Shown here piece by piece: positions 32,315 through 44,420 of a DNA stretch of 64,000 bases. Below the pieces are notes generated by a model that saw only the letters and a program-made list of their open reading frames with translations, did not search any database and was not told the origin of the DNA. Positions within the stretch are counted from its first letter, which is position 1; every line of letters starts with the position of its first letter. The stretch comes from Gymnopus androsaceus JB14. Lineage: Eukaryota; Basidiomycota; Agaricomycetes; Agaricales; Omphalotaceae. The stretch is from contig ML769644.1 in the NCBI GenBank assembly GCA_009733575.1, forward strand, positions 1 through 64,000, written 5' to 3'. A program made the translations under genes and the position numbers.

Positions 32315-34475
32315 TTACGCCGCGCAAGCCGAGAGTATGAGTCCTTTGGCGCGTTCCGAACGCGCACGGATAACACACGGGAAGGGAACTTGTTCTCTGA
32401 GTAAGGGATATTCAACAACAGTGATTATAAGGGGAATCAAGTACTTACTGGGTCAATCCCGTCGTAAACTCCACTTTGGGAGCGATTGCCTTGCCATCCT
32501 TTCCAGCCACCTTGGAAAAATCAAGCGTCGAAAGCATGGTCGCGATACCCAGCCATAGACTCGCATGTGCGAGGTGACGGCCCGGGCAAATCCTATTTGA
32601 AGCTCATGTTCAGGAGGTGCTCTTCTGCAAAGACAGAACTGACCTTCTACCGAAACCCCAGGATGCGGTTGGGTAAGGTTCTCCACGACCAAGAGGAGCA
32701 GGCATGTATCTTGTAGGATCGTACTTCAAAGGATCAGCGTAGATCTTCTCATCCAGAGTTATGGCCCTATGATAGGATTATCAGGCCAGAAACATGTTGT
32801 CTGCTCAGGGACTGCGCCATACCTGGTATTTGCAATGACAGTAGATCCCTTCGGAATGAACATACCCCTGTAGATATCATCTTCTAATGAACGATGGGGA
32901 ATCCCCAGCTCAAGAGATGGTTGCCAGCTAGAGTCAACAGTCAGCGAGGATATGTCAGCTACAATGGGAGCTCACCGCAAGGTCTCTTGCACGATGCCCT
33001 CGATATATGGCATCAAAGTACGATCAGAGTATTCAGGCAGACGATCAAGACCAACGACCCTGTCAAGTTCCTCCTGAGCTTTGCGCATGCAATCAGGATT
33101 TAGGACCATGGTGAGGACGAAGAGATGCATAGCTGTGAACGTCTATAAAGCAATCATAACTACGAGCTTCAAGGGAGGTAAAAGCAACTTACGGTATCGG
33201 CACCAGCAGCATATATCTCTGTGGCGACTCCCTTAACGACGATCATGTCTTCCGAGTTGTCGTTTTCCGTTGTGGGATAATGCTCTAGCTCAGTGCGCAG
33301 GAAGCACGGATTCGCAGTTCCCTCAGCCTTGGCACTATACGTCGGCGATTGTTTATAGAAGATAGTTCACGTACCATTTGTTTCCGCATACGCTCAACTG
33401 GGTAATCATGGAATCGACGGATTAAGGGATACATCGACTTGGCGCGGGCACCGTAATATGCACCAGGGAACCAAGCTGGGAAATGCTGAACTATCCCAGG
33501 GATCAGAATCCTTGACCAACATCGTGTTGAAACTACTCACGAATGGGAATGAAATCGACAGGGGTGCTTCCAATAGGCCCAGCACCTGTGGACGATGCAG
33601 TGATTTCTTTTCCAAACTTGTAGAACTCGTCCTCAGCAGAGTTGATGGGTTGCCCAAAAGCCACTTCCAGAACGATAGCCTTTGCATACCTGTCTCCAAA
33701 GATCAACACTTAAAAACACAGAGAATGGCTTGGAACTTACCTCGAAACGTGTTCAGTGTGCTCAGTGTTTGTGGGAGTGTCTAGCATTAAACTCTTGCAA
33801 AGCAAATGAGCTTGGCGACGTTGGATAGGAAGATGTGTCATGGACTCCCGGGGCCCAAAATGATGCTGGAACATCTTTCGATGTCTCAGAAACAGCTTCC
33901 CAGCGCCAAGGAACGCGAGGGTGGGGAACCATCCCATCCTAGGTCAACCGAAATTAGTCAAAATGGCGAAGAAAACAAGATACCGACATACAACTCGAGG
34001 ATCAGCATTTTCGGTCTGTCGCTATAGTTGGCACCACGTTTGTCCAGTAGTTCAATGGCAGCCTCGTTGCTATTCAGAACCACGATGCTACGGCCGAACG
34101 AATGCAAGTGAATGACATCGCCTATCGTAGCCTTCAGTCAGGTTCCATCAAATCGAAACATCAGATTAGGCACCCACCGTAAATTTTTGACCACTCGTAA
34201 AAGACTTTTGCTTGCCCTGTGGTGGGTATGACACGAAGGTGACCAATAACGGGATCGGCGGGTGGGCCAGGGGGTAAAGGCGCCTTTGGTCGTGAAAAAA
34301 TGGACTTGATCCATACAGCCAGCAAAAAAGTTGAAATTGAAGCAAGGATAAAGAGTGTACGCGATGCCTGGATTCCAAGAAAAGTAAGAGACCCCTGCAT
34401 CTCCTGGATAGAAGGAATAACTGAGAAATTTGATGAGTCCATGGAAGGAAGGAGTGAGAAGTTCAGTGATTCCAT
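32315..34475 (-). CDS. Cytochrome P450 monooxygenase 2
   Basis: All exon joints I traced close in frame, with introns of ~45-60 nt. The start MESLNFSLLPSMDSSN at 34475 gives an ~35-aa leader before the membrane segment (TLFILASISTFLLAVWI), then PLPPGPPADPVIGHL. The I-helix reads YAAGADTTFTAM, the K-helix ETLR, the meander YDPTRYMPAP, and the heme loop WGFGRR|ICPGRHLAHAS, with a 51 nt intron (32593-32643) just before Ile-Cys. It ends ...VIRARSERAKGLILSACAA at 32315. This is a microsomal monooxygenase; substrate unknown. The motif set resembles basidiomycete CYP512/CYP5037-like enzymes only loosely, so I give no family name. Best preserved of the three P450s. Confidence 0.9.
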
Positions 34476-36363
34476 AGAGGAATGAAGGAAAGAATTTCTT
34501 TATATAATGTCGGCGACAAAAAAGCTGCGAAGGTAGGCTAGCGCTGTGTCGCGTCCAGAACAATTGAGACCTGAGGCAAGAGTTACACTTGCGGATCGGT
34601 TAAATTAGGACTAATTCGTGAGATTGGGGCGTATTCCATTTGAGTACCAAGTCTCCAGAGTGTTTTGGATCGGGCGGCTGATCCCACATATCTCATTGCG
34701 GCGGAGACGGTGGTGAAACACACACACCTTTAGTTACTTTTATGTACTAGCTATTTTCCCGTCGCTTCCGGCAGCATCGCAACGGTACTTAGAAAATAGT
34801 TACCGAGTCAATCTCAGTTGATCTTACCTTATTTGTATTTTAATTTTGTGCTGAAAATCCAGGCAAGGCCCTGTTCAAGTATGATTAGCTTGGACGTGTC
34901 CATCCGTCGGGCATCTATTCTGTTTGAACATTAGCAGACTCAGCCACGGTGTCAAGATCAGAATTTAGATCAACCGCACCATCTTACTGCGCCACTATCT
35001 TACTGCGCCACCATCATATTCACAAAAAAAAGAGAGAAAAATTCGAGTGTGGGCAATCGCTAACTTGTTTTTTCTCCACACCTGCGGCATCGATTCGGCG
35101 AAATGTAACTAACTTGCGTTTTGTTAGCAACTTAAATCAACTTGTTTTTTCAATACTTGTTTACATATTATGAATATATTTTCGTTGTTGTATACTATGT
35201 TATTCATCAGCAAAACCTGGGTGTTCACCATAGCAAGGTCCCCGTCTGTGCAGCTCTGTACGGCATTGCATATTTTTTTAATGGACATATGCTCTCCAAC
35301 AACCTATAACACCCCATTCGTTTACACTAGAAACTATCATCCATCCCAGATGCAAAACCGTCCCCAAATCCTTTAATGTTTTATTGATGACTGGGCCACA
35401 GTTGATATCATCCAACAATACTTGAAAAACAAGCGCAAACCTCTTTATTGCACTGGCCAATTGACAGTACCAAAGAAATAAGCTCACCTGAAGAGCAATG
35501 CAGCTAACAGAGACCAGAGCAAGTCTTGAAAGAGCAAAGCTAGTGCAGTACATGAAGCCTGAAAGAAGGAGAAAAAGTGAGAGAAGCGAAAGGCTAGGAA
35601 AGCTGCTAAGGAAATCAGAGAAAGTTGAAGGACTTGGCACATAGGAATTCTCGACCCAAGTTCATGGAAGGTTCTTCAAAGGATAGGGATGTTGACATGG
35701 ATGATGGCGGCGACCAGGACCTGGATGAACATGGTGGTGATGGTCAAGAGTAAACAACATGGCAATGTAAGTTAAATGAAGTTTGTTTGACCGATCATTC
35801 ATATTCAGGGCTGACAGTTCATTCTATCAGAATTCAACCCATGGAACGTTGGCAATATCCATCCATCCTGCAGTATTGCCTCCATTGACATTGCATGCAA
35901 TACAATTCTATAGTAGATCTACCTAGTCAATAATCGCACTGGCAATTCAACCTGTACTACTGCATGCAATGAGCTGAAAGTGAATTTTAATGGTGCTACT
36001 AAATGCGCCATATGTGTACTTATAAGTGATACTAGTAATAACAAGATGCTAGAGTATACAATTTGAAAGGTTGAAAAAGAACCTAAGTCCGGGTGCTTCA
36101 GTAATAAAATATTCGGAAACATTCTTAGGGTGAAACTGTCTGATTTAGGACCCTGTTCAACCTAACATTCTTAGCAGGGACTATCAGCCTATCTGGAGTG
36201 ATAACAAGTAACACAATGATACACATATTTTTTGAATAGGCTTATAAAGCTTATAAAACAATCATTACAATAATGCACAGAACAGAATATGTATTAGTAT
36301 ATCAAACTGAAGGTTGGTCAGACTGTACAGTCTGTACTAGTCAACCGTCTAGGACACCAGGAT
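34476..36363. other. Intergenic, no clear gene
   Basis: Contains a short direct repeat 'cttactgcgccac' (two copies near 34980-35010) and a minus-strand Ser/Leu-rich frame (35278-35640) with several hydrophobic stretches but no recognisable family. I do not call it a gene. Confidence 0.4.
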
Positions 36364-36868
36364 TGTTGATAAATGATTACAGTCGTAGGTTTTTAATTAT
36401 TCTACAAATTACTTACAGTTGTAAATACATGTAGCAACAGTGATGTAATATATTTCAATTACATTCATGGCTTCCATGCGTCTGATGGCATAACAGTATT
36501 CTTGTTGGCGTCTCTGACAGGTGAGGTAAGCTGTACCTAGTAGCGGCGAGTGTTCAATCCCCAATGTAAAAACATTAATTAGGTTGTGTTTTTTTTATTG
36601 CCAAACGTGCTGGGTTAGGGGTTAGGGGTTGAGGTTAGGTAAGGGGCTCCCGCCTATCAAAATAAGCGCAAACGAGGCTTTAGGGTGCCCGCTGACGACT
36701 TCCCGGCCCGGGGGACCCCCCGAGCGCAGCGAGGGAGGGGAGGGAAGCGGAGGCGGACCCGAATTTTGCGCGCCATACTGTATAATGGTATTAATAATTG
36801 ATGGTACTTACAGCTGTAGTAATTTGTAGAATAATACAAAACCTACAATTGTAATTGAATTTGTCAAC
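36364..36868. mobile_element. ~505 bp TIR element with GC-rich core
   Basis: About 65-70 bp at each end are inverted relatives (both with 'tattctacaaattac' and a GTAGGTTTT block). The core contains GGGTTAGGGGTTAGGGGTTG (36612-36640) and then a C/G-rich stretch with CCCGGGGGACCCCCC (36700-36760), unlike its AT-rich surroundings. No ORF. Confidence 0.65.
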
Positions 36869-37245
36869 AAGATCTGTGTCTGGGGCTCTACTAGTAAGAC
36901 ATCAGATACCAAACTCAAGTTTGGTTATGAAATCAAAGTTTGAATTGGAATTCAAGAACAGGATCAAGTAAATGAAGAAAGGACTCAAAACCATGTTAGA
37001 CAAAAAGTCTATAACAGGAACAACAACTACTTAGGATCTGAAAGGAAGTATAAAGAGTGGGCCAGGGCTAACAATGGAACCAGAACTAATGATAAGTACC
37101 TGTAGGCTGGATATGAAGTACTAACCTGAGACATATATATATCATTCAAAACTCAATAGATGGGAGAGTAAACTCGTGAAAGCTCCTATAAAGGGATGAG
37201 GTATACATAAGAATCAAGACGAGACAAGGACTGATAATCAGGGAA

Positions 37246-37826
37246 TAGTGATGTGCCGGCCCGGCTTTGGGCCACAGGCCCTTGGCTTTGGCCTGGAGAA
37301 ATTGAAGCCGGGCCCTACTAGGAGGGCTCCAGCTTGGCCCGGCCTGGCTTTGGCCTAAGCTGCGGCTTTTCAGGTGGCTGTGCATACATCCTGTATGTGG
37401 AAATCTTTGAAAAATTCTTGAAGCAAGGTCTTACAGGGAGCCATGTATCATAATTGATACTGTAATTAAAGCTTATACTATCACTGTTAACTGAAAGGGA
37501 GCATCAAAGGAACTTTCATAATTGAATATTACTGTCACAAAATGGAAAGACAAAGCTAGCAATGTGCCGGAACTGGAATTTACACTCAAAATGTTAAACA
37601 ATGAATTCCAATCATTCAAGAGTGTACAAATAGGCTGGGAAATCTCACAAAAAATGACATTAAATACCTGCGAAAAATAGCTTAAAAGCCCCGGCTCAGG
37701 GCTTGAAAAATCTGAAGCCGGGCCAAAAGCCGTCTCAGGCCAAAGGTCAGGGCCCGGCTTTTGACGGTCCGGCTTGGCTTGGCTTGGCCCGGCCCACGGC
37801 TTTCAGGCCGAGCCGGCACATCACTA
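37246..37826. mobile_element. 581 bp hAT-like MITE (family M4), copy 1
   Basis: Termini TAGTGATGTGCCGGC inverted at both ends; an exact 8 bp duplication TCAGGGAA (37238-37245 and 37827-37834), the hAT hallmark. Outer parts are made of GGCCCGGCTTTGGC-type repeats. No transposase. Confidence 0.92.
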
Positions 37827-38055
37827 TCAGGGAATAATATGAGGAAGAACCCACACATGGAAGTAAAGTTGGTGGCCGTTTAAGATGAAAGATTTGGACT
37901 CAAGAAACTGATGCAAGTCACGATTGTGGATATTTAGATAGATTATTGGATGAGAATCTTACCTTAATAAGTAATAGGAAATGTTAATTGTACATTCAAG
38001 TAGGAATATTCATTTGCCACATTTAATTATTTGGCATAGTATAAGTAGTGATCTA

Positions 38056-38385
38056 GTGGTTTGCGAATACAAGTTTTTTCCCCCCATCACCCGAGTGAGA
38101 AAGGTTGTCAGCCGGCGGAGCATTGGTCTGATTTGCAAAATAGACCCCAGATTGTGATTGGGAACTAGCTTCATGATTTATCCTTTTGCCCATTGTACCT
38201 TCACATTCCACTAGAAGTCTCACCGTAGAGTTTGGTCGAACTTAAAACTACCAACCCATCCAAAAACCAAACAAGTGTCTGGTGACTATTGTTTGTGTGG
38301 TGATATTGTTCACGCTTTGACTGTAGTTGGTCATATTTTTGACACCTCAACTGTTGCAGCTGGTTAGAATACCACACCAATCCAT
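38056..38385. repeat. Dispersed repeat R, copy 1
   Basis: A segment from 'tttgcgaatacaagtttttt' to 'gctggttagaataccacacc' recurs at 44421-44930, where it is split by a small LTR. Unclassified; it may be part of an LTR, since it has a CCCCATCACCYGAGTGA block like the end of the copia-1 LTR. Confidence 0.7.
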
Positions 38386-38730
38386 ATTGTTGGTTGGTTT
38401 TATTAAATCATCTTTGTATTGTTGTTGATGTCTGTCATATCATTGACAGTTCCTTTTGTACCCACTTTCTCTATTTTTATTATCAAACTCAATAAAAGGG
38501 ATCCAACAAGACCCATTATACCAAAATTTGACTTGGAGACTTGCATCAAGTACCAAACTCAGTTTTGAGAACATACTGCATTGGACTACAGAGAGATTAA
38601 AGTATTGTGCAGCACCTTTGACAATACCTTCACCCGTACTCTCGAAACATTTGAGCACGGCCCTACCATACCTTTTTGCATTGTTGGTTCAAACTTAGGT
38701 TTGAACTTTTGATACTTACGGTTAGGAGTC

Positions 38731-39240
38731 TAGTGATGTGCCAGCTGGGGCCCGGCTCACAAGCCCCGGCTACGGCTCAGATAGCCCCGGCCAGGGCTCT
38801 GAATGATGGCTGGGGCTTGGCTAGGGCCCAGCTCAGGCTGAGGCCCCGGCTCAATGTGCATGAGCAGATTCTCCATTTTTGGTCAAGAAAAGATATTATT
38901 TTCCAAATGTGGTATACTACTAAATGCAAAAAACACTATGTACACCAAGTATAAGCTTAGATAGACTGAAGAATTGCAACAGAATAACACACACTTAACA
39001 TTTACATGGTTTGTAGACTCTTTATATTGCTTACATGTCAGAATATAGCATCTCCTGATGTTCTTAATGTGGTAAAAGTTCAGTATTTTGTAAAATTAAG
39101 TTCAAATTTGAACAAAAATCCTGGATTCAGTGATTGAAATCAAGCACCATGAGCCCCGGCCCAAGACCCCGGCTCAGGGCTTTCAAAAATCTGAGCCGGG
39201 CCTTGAGCCCTCTTGAGCCCTAGAGACGGCTCCGTGACCA
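38731..39240. mobile_element. hAT-like MITE family M4, degenerate copy
   Basis: The left end TAGTGATGTGCCAGC matches the family; the right end (...CCACCACTG) is worn and no 8 bp duplication survives. Interior of GCCCCGGCTCAGG units. Confidence 0.6.
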
Positions 39241-39256
39241 CCACTGTCCTTTGTCC

Positions 39257-40048
39257 ATGGGCTCCGGAAAAGTTGCTTCAAAGCAAAAACCTACAGGAAA
39301 GCGAAATACTGGGGCTAGGAAAGCAAAAAAGGATGCGGATTCTGAAATGGAGGACAAGTTAGCAGACTTTAACTCCCCAACTCTCCCGCAGTCCTCAAGA
39401 CCAAAACCCAGGCTCATTACTCCACACTCCAGGCCACTTTCACCAGAGGATTCTGAAGCTGTTGGGCTACTGTTTGGTTTCAAAAATGGTAGAACGCCTT
39501 CTCCAACTGTCTATTTAAATGAGGAGACCAGGAAAGAGAAAAGAATGGATGACTGGGTTAGTTCAGAAATTGCTTGGTTTAGGAAAGGTGTGTGCACACT
39601 GTTTTATTTTCAGACAATCATGCTAACATCATACAAGCATTGAATCAACCCAAGCCTACCTCAGTATCTCCTGAGAAGGTCACAAAATCTGCAGTGTCAG
39701 CAGCTTCCATGAAAACACCTTTCTTGCCATCCATTCCCCAAATTTCCAGTGAAATTGAGGCCACTGATTCTGAAGATAATGGTGGCTTCAAAGTTAGATA
39801 TGAAGTCAAAAATAAATTGGAGCTGCGCCAGGTTTTTGAGGAGAATTGGAGAGAGTATGGGACACATGTGCTCATGTGCTATTGGTGAGTACATGATGAA
39901 TGTGAAGCTCTATGGTACTGAGTATTATTGCATTTGCTGCTCTAGTTTTGGTGCAGCTTCCACCATGTTGTATCACCTTGTCAGGCCATACAAGTCTGCA
40001 AGTGCTCCGACAATCATCAAGACCGAACAATGGGATACTGTCACTTGA
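39257..40048 (+). CDS. Hypothetical 226-aa basic/acidic protein
   Basis: Three exons, with introns 39588-39637 and 39885-39945 (GT-AG); all joints are in frame and the stop is at 40046-40048. The N-terminus is Lys/Arg-rich (MGSGKVASKQKPTGKRNTGARK) and could be a nuclear signal. The middle is Pro/Ser-rich with PRLITPHSRPLSPEDSEAVG. The C-terminus has EVKNKLELRQVFEENWREYG, a Cys pair (MCYC) and ...TIIKTEQWDTVT. No known domain. Its start lies directly beside the degenerate hAT-like MITE, so a transposon origin is possible. The clean splice pattern favours a real gene. Confidence 0.6.
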
Positions 40049-40461
40049 ACAGAAGCTATTGGAGTAAAGCACTGATTACTTTTTTTTTCTTCCTCCAAAC
40101 CTAATCTACATATTTATAGCTCTTTGTCTGACACTCTCTACTGCATGTTCATTCTCTCTAGTGTATACTTGTATTTTATCATGTATACATCTCTGAATAT
40201 ATTGCCTCAAAACATGGTCAACTTGAATGCCAAGCCCAATGTGCAATTCTGCGGTTGAGTCCCCTGTGGATCACCCATGCTGATCACTAGTCATGTATGC
40301 GGTATTAGTACAAAAGAGATAACATTGTTACAGAGACTACAAGAAAGCATTCCATAGATAGTAAAAAGTAAAAATACCCTCAATATTCCAACACTTACTG
40401 GTTTAAATGTTAACTAAAGAACAGGGAGCTATCCCGCATTGAAATGGGGATGATCTAATAA
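40049..40461. other. Intergenic, no gene found
   Basis: AT-rich spacer between convergent genes; nothing recognised. Confidence 0.5.
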
Positions 40462-42540
40462 CTAATTCAAGCTGACATCCTGCTCTATGAGCTCAAGAGC
40501 TCGTTTGTTTCGTGGCTTGATGCTATATTGGAATGCGCAAGGTCGGCTTTGTGGACCTGATGTCAATACTCTCAAGGGAATAAGTCACAAATGACTAACC
40601 TGACAACCCCCTGGCTCCGTTCATCGGTCGGCTCAATGAGATTTCCATTCACCTTAGCCTTCGAAATGTCGAAAACCGAAAGGGCCATTGCATAAGTGAT
40701 GAAAAGAACTTCCACCGCCATCAATCGTCCTGTTAATGAGAGTGTAAGTCATGTGCAATGCAGGACATCAACTAAGCGAACCTGGACAGATTCTACAGCA
40801 AGGAATCAGCAAATTGAGTTTACAGTAGTGCAGAACAAGTAGTACCTGCGTCCCCATCCAAAAGTAAAATCAGGGCTGGGTTGGACTTCACTGGTCTCTG
40901 AAGCGAGGAATCGAGTTGGATCGAAGTGATCAGGATTGGGATAAACAGCAGGATCACGGGTGATTTTCCTGTAACACATTGGAATATATGATAGTAAGAG
41001 TAGTTAATTCACCCACCAGACATTCGCTTGAACCAGAGTACCCTTGGGTAGGAAGTATCCCTCATAGTAATCATCCTCGGTCAATCGATGGGGAAATCCT
41101 GCAGTTTGTGAGAAAAAGCCTGACGGACCAAGGGTTGACGTACCGAGAGGAGCAACAGGGTGCCAACGGAGACTTTCGGATACTATGGCCTCGATGTAGG
41201 GTAAGCGTGGCCTGTCGCTAAGTAGCGGGAGTCTGTCCTGCCCAACGACCTCATCGAGTTCCGCTTGTGCACGCTTCATTACATCTGGATACATGGCCAT
41301 GGCCTTGAAGAAGGCGTACACAGTCCACGCAGTCTGCAACAGCCATGAGGATCAGTACAACGGGACAAATGCAGTGAAATACGCACAGTATCAGGTCCGG
41401 CCGCACTCATCGACGCCGCAGTCCATTTAACTGTGGACTCATCCTCAGTACCTTCTCTGAGGTTGTCCGCGACAAAGGAGGACTCAATGTATCCAGAAGC
41501 CTGAATAGGGCGACTGGGTTTGATTTGACTCATAAAGTAGGAGAAACGTACCAGCTGCTCTTTTATCCATGCAAATGGCCTTTCTACCATGTTGTCAAAG
41601 GTTACAGCCCAGCCTTGGGCACGGCGTTTGAAACTAGCACCTGGAGCCCAAGACGGTATGTGGCTCACTAAACGAGAGTTAAGCGTTGCGAGCATCGATG
41701 TCTAGGCCCAGCACTTACAAATTGGCAGTACGTCGACCAGGAATCCATCGACGGAGATGTAAAGATCATTCACGGCCTGGTCGGCGGTCTCGACAAACGG
41801 ATATTGTTTGTTATTTTCCTGCGAAAATCCGTACACGACACGGAGCAGAAGAGCACCAGATGTACTTCAAATTTCAATCGCACGTAAGTGATATTTACAC
41901 TGGTAGTAAGGACACTCACTGCATGATGAGATGCTCGAGCTCTTCAGGTCGGTACAGAATAGCCTTGAGCAGCTTGTGTGACTCTTGCTCGTGGATATAC
42001 TTAATCACAGGTGGTCATTGATGTGTACACGAACCAGGGAGGTTATCACACTCACATGAAGCTTTTTAAGAGATACCGGAGTCCCAAGGAGCGTATGCAT
42101 GAGTCGGCGACATTGCTTGAAGTGATCACCATAATGCAGAAATGAAACGATGTTCTTCCAGCCGACGAGACCACCAGCCATAGGAGCATCAGGGCGGTCA
42201 GCGTAGATGCCACTTCGTTTATCGAGGAGGTCCTTCGCCACTTCGAATGAATTGACTATGACAAAGGTTTCTCCGAGGAAGGACACCGAGACAATTTTAC
42301 CTATTAAGATATCTCAGCGAATTGCGCAGGCCGCCAAACCTGCTAACACGTACCCCATTGCTCACCCCAGCGCGCGAAAGTCTCCCAACGCTTTCCTGTT
42401 GGCATATCTAGTAGATTTCCAATGATCGGGAGCCGCTTAGGACCTGGAGGGAGAGGGCGTAGATTCCTAGAACTGAACTTTTGTGCAAGGGCTACCAGAA
42501 GTGCGAGAAGGGCGGCGACAATGATAGACGGGGTGATCAT
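40462..42540 (-). CDS. Cytochrome P450 monooxygenase 3
   Basis: Start MITPSIIVAALLALLVALAQ at 42540, a membrane anchor followed by LPPGPKRLPIIGNLLDMP. Then DRPDAPMAGGLVGW, RVVYGFSQENNKQYPF, the I-helix MSAAGPDTTAW, the K-helix SESLR, FDPTRFLAS and the heme loop FGWGRR|ICP|GRLMAVE. The Cys-containing ICP is supplied by an 11-nt exon (40782-40792) between 53 and 52 nt introns. The end reads IKPRNKRALELIEQDVSLN. ER-membrane haem-thiolate oxygenase; substrate unknown. The last exon joint (donor near 40600) is one nucleotide out of phase in every normal-length model, so either a lesion or an unusual junction exists near the C-terminus. Confidence 0.85.
40782..40792 (-). other. 11-nt microexon encoding heme-ligand Cys
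   Basis: AATCTGTCCAG on the minus strand, bounded by AG (intron 40793-40845, GT...TAG) and GT (intron 40730-40781, GT...CAG). Spliced, it gives R-ICP-G, exactly the FxxGxRxCxG loop of P450 3; without it the Cys is lost and the frame shifts. Confidence 0.82.
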
Positions 42541-43415
42541 GTTGGCAAGGTAGTATGGGGGGGATATTAATTCGCAGAACGCTAGGGCTGGTACTTGTGG
42601 AAATTTCCTTGGTGTAAGTGTTAAGATAGGGTAAGACCTTGTCAGTCGTGAAACACCTACTCTCCATTCAAGAACTCTAGTTACCATGCTATACCGTATA
42701 CGGGCTTGAGAGAAATCGCAGACTCAAGATCTGCAAAAAATATAGATATCTACGTATCTTTCGATCTCGTTATCTGACGGAGAACCAATGGGGCAAACGA
42801 TTTTCAGCTTAACTTATGTTAGACTGATGGCAATGTTTGTTACATTGCCAAACCGAGTTGTTTTCATGAATCGGAGTTTAACGAGGGGCCTTCTTCCGTA
42901 TTCAGATCATTTGAATTGTGAGCGTTCATGGAGATCGAGTGCTCACTTGAAATCCATCATTCAGTAGTTGTACCATTTCTTATGGAGGAATGACTTCCCT
43001 TTTGCAGTAGCTGTCACGGGAAGGAGATGGCTGCGTTCGAACTGGGTCTGCCGGCGAGAACACCGACTGTGAGAGTCTGCGAGCTTCGACAAAAAAAAAT
43101 TTTGCAGTCGTTTGCGAGTGGCACAGGATAAGGTACTGATTTGATGTAATAAGTTATCCTTCAGGTTTTTGGTGTAAAAGGACTAGCGGAAATTGATTAT
43201 CCAAACATGAGGTGAAAGACAAGCCGATGCCGTACAAATGGAGGCTTCGTGATAGGCGGTAGAAACGAATCCTCCGCTGACTACGGACTCATAATCTGTC
43301 TATTCTGTACCCACAAACAGAATATGTATATGTCGTCTCGAAAAACAGGGAACACAGGGCTTCAAACAGAAACACACGTTGTTTGATAATTAATCCGATA
43401 AGTACGCCGAGGAAC
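42541..43415. other. Intergenic, no gene found
   Basis: Spacer between P450 3 and the alpha/beta-barrel gene, both on the minus strand. Likely holds the P450 3 promoter; no motif I can support. Confidence 0.5.
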
Positions 43416-44162
43416 TCAGTTCAGCTGCTGAGTCAAATTGGTGAAGTAGAAATCTGTGCGGTCCATGTGCGGCATGAGGTTATTCAGCTCGAGGGCAAAA
43501 AGATCAGTCTTGGAATATGCTTTGTGCAACTATGGGACATGTTAATCAAATAGAACGAGAGTTCTGTGTAACTCACGTCTCGACTCTCCCAGCCTAAGTA
43601 GTAGTAGTTCATTCTGTCGTCATTAGTCGCTGTGCTCCAATGGCCACCAACGAAACCATCGGCAGAGTAACAGTCGGTGAATGTTTTATTTAGCGAATAG
43701 GCGAGGCTTTTCTTGTCGGCGGTGCGGTCGACATGGAGGAAACACTAAGAACTCAGATAATTAGCAGCATTGACGGGGTCCGTAGTAGCTATTCTTACAA
43801 GCTCACACACTGGTGCTGTGAGTGCCGGTCTGGGCAAGCTGTCGTGAGCAAATGGCAAGTAGTTGCTCTCGGGTTTTCCATCGACATCCAGAGCTTTGAC
43901 AGCGGCCCTAAACTCGAAAGTCTCGAGTGGTCCTTTCGGTGCAATCCATTCTTTTGAATGGTGAGAGAAAATTTTGTACAAATGAGACAGACGCACGAAT
44001 GACCCATAACAAGGTATTGGGAGTGTTAGTGCAGGTACCAAAGTACTGCTCCTTCACGCCATATGCGACAGCAGATTGGCGTAGTTGGGCAAAGGCTGGA
44101 GATTCCAGTTTGAAATCACGCCCGATGCTGAACTTGAGGAGCTCTGAGATGATGGGAGGCAT
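43416..44162 (-). CDS. Tandem dimeric alpha/beta-barrel (ABM/EthD-like) protein
   Basis: Four exons, about 199 aa, with all three introns GT-AG and in frame. Start MPPIISELLKFSIGRD at 44162; stop 43416-43418. Two ferredoxin-like halves can be seen: residues 1-95 (SAVAYGVKEQYFGTCTNTPN...LLWVIQW) and 102-199 (APVCELCFLHVDR...GGHWSTATNDDRMNYYYLGW). Each half has the strand-turn-'Y-GW/W' pattern of antibiotic-biosynthesis-monooxygenase or stress-response A/B-barrel proteins. Such small proteins act as cyclases, cofactor-free oxygenases or unknown partners. Its place next to P450 3 on the same strand fits a metabolic cluster. Family call from the pattern only, so moderate. Confidence 0.65.
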
Positions 44163-44420
44163 GATAGCACAATGGAAACAGTGGCAAGGGACAACCGTGT
44201 TGCTTTTGTATTATTCTCAGGCCCGGGCCGTCGGATGACACGGTCAGATGATCGTTTTTCCAGCGAATACAGCCTGAGGAAACTCTGTATCATGAAAGCT
44301 TCGCTTGACCCATGCCGGAGGCACAGGCGAAGGTCTTCAGGGTATTATTCTACTGGAGGAATGTTTAGATTTTTCAGTTCATTCCTGATCAGCTTGTACA
44401 GGAGAAAATATAACATGCAG

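Noticed and set aside
35278..35640. Ser/Leu-rich 120-aa ORF as membrane protein
   Set aside because: No start context, family or neighbour supports it; low-complexity codons in AT-rich DNA.
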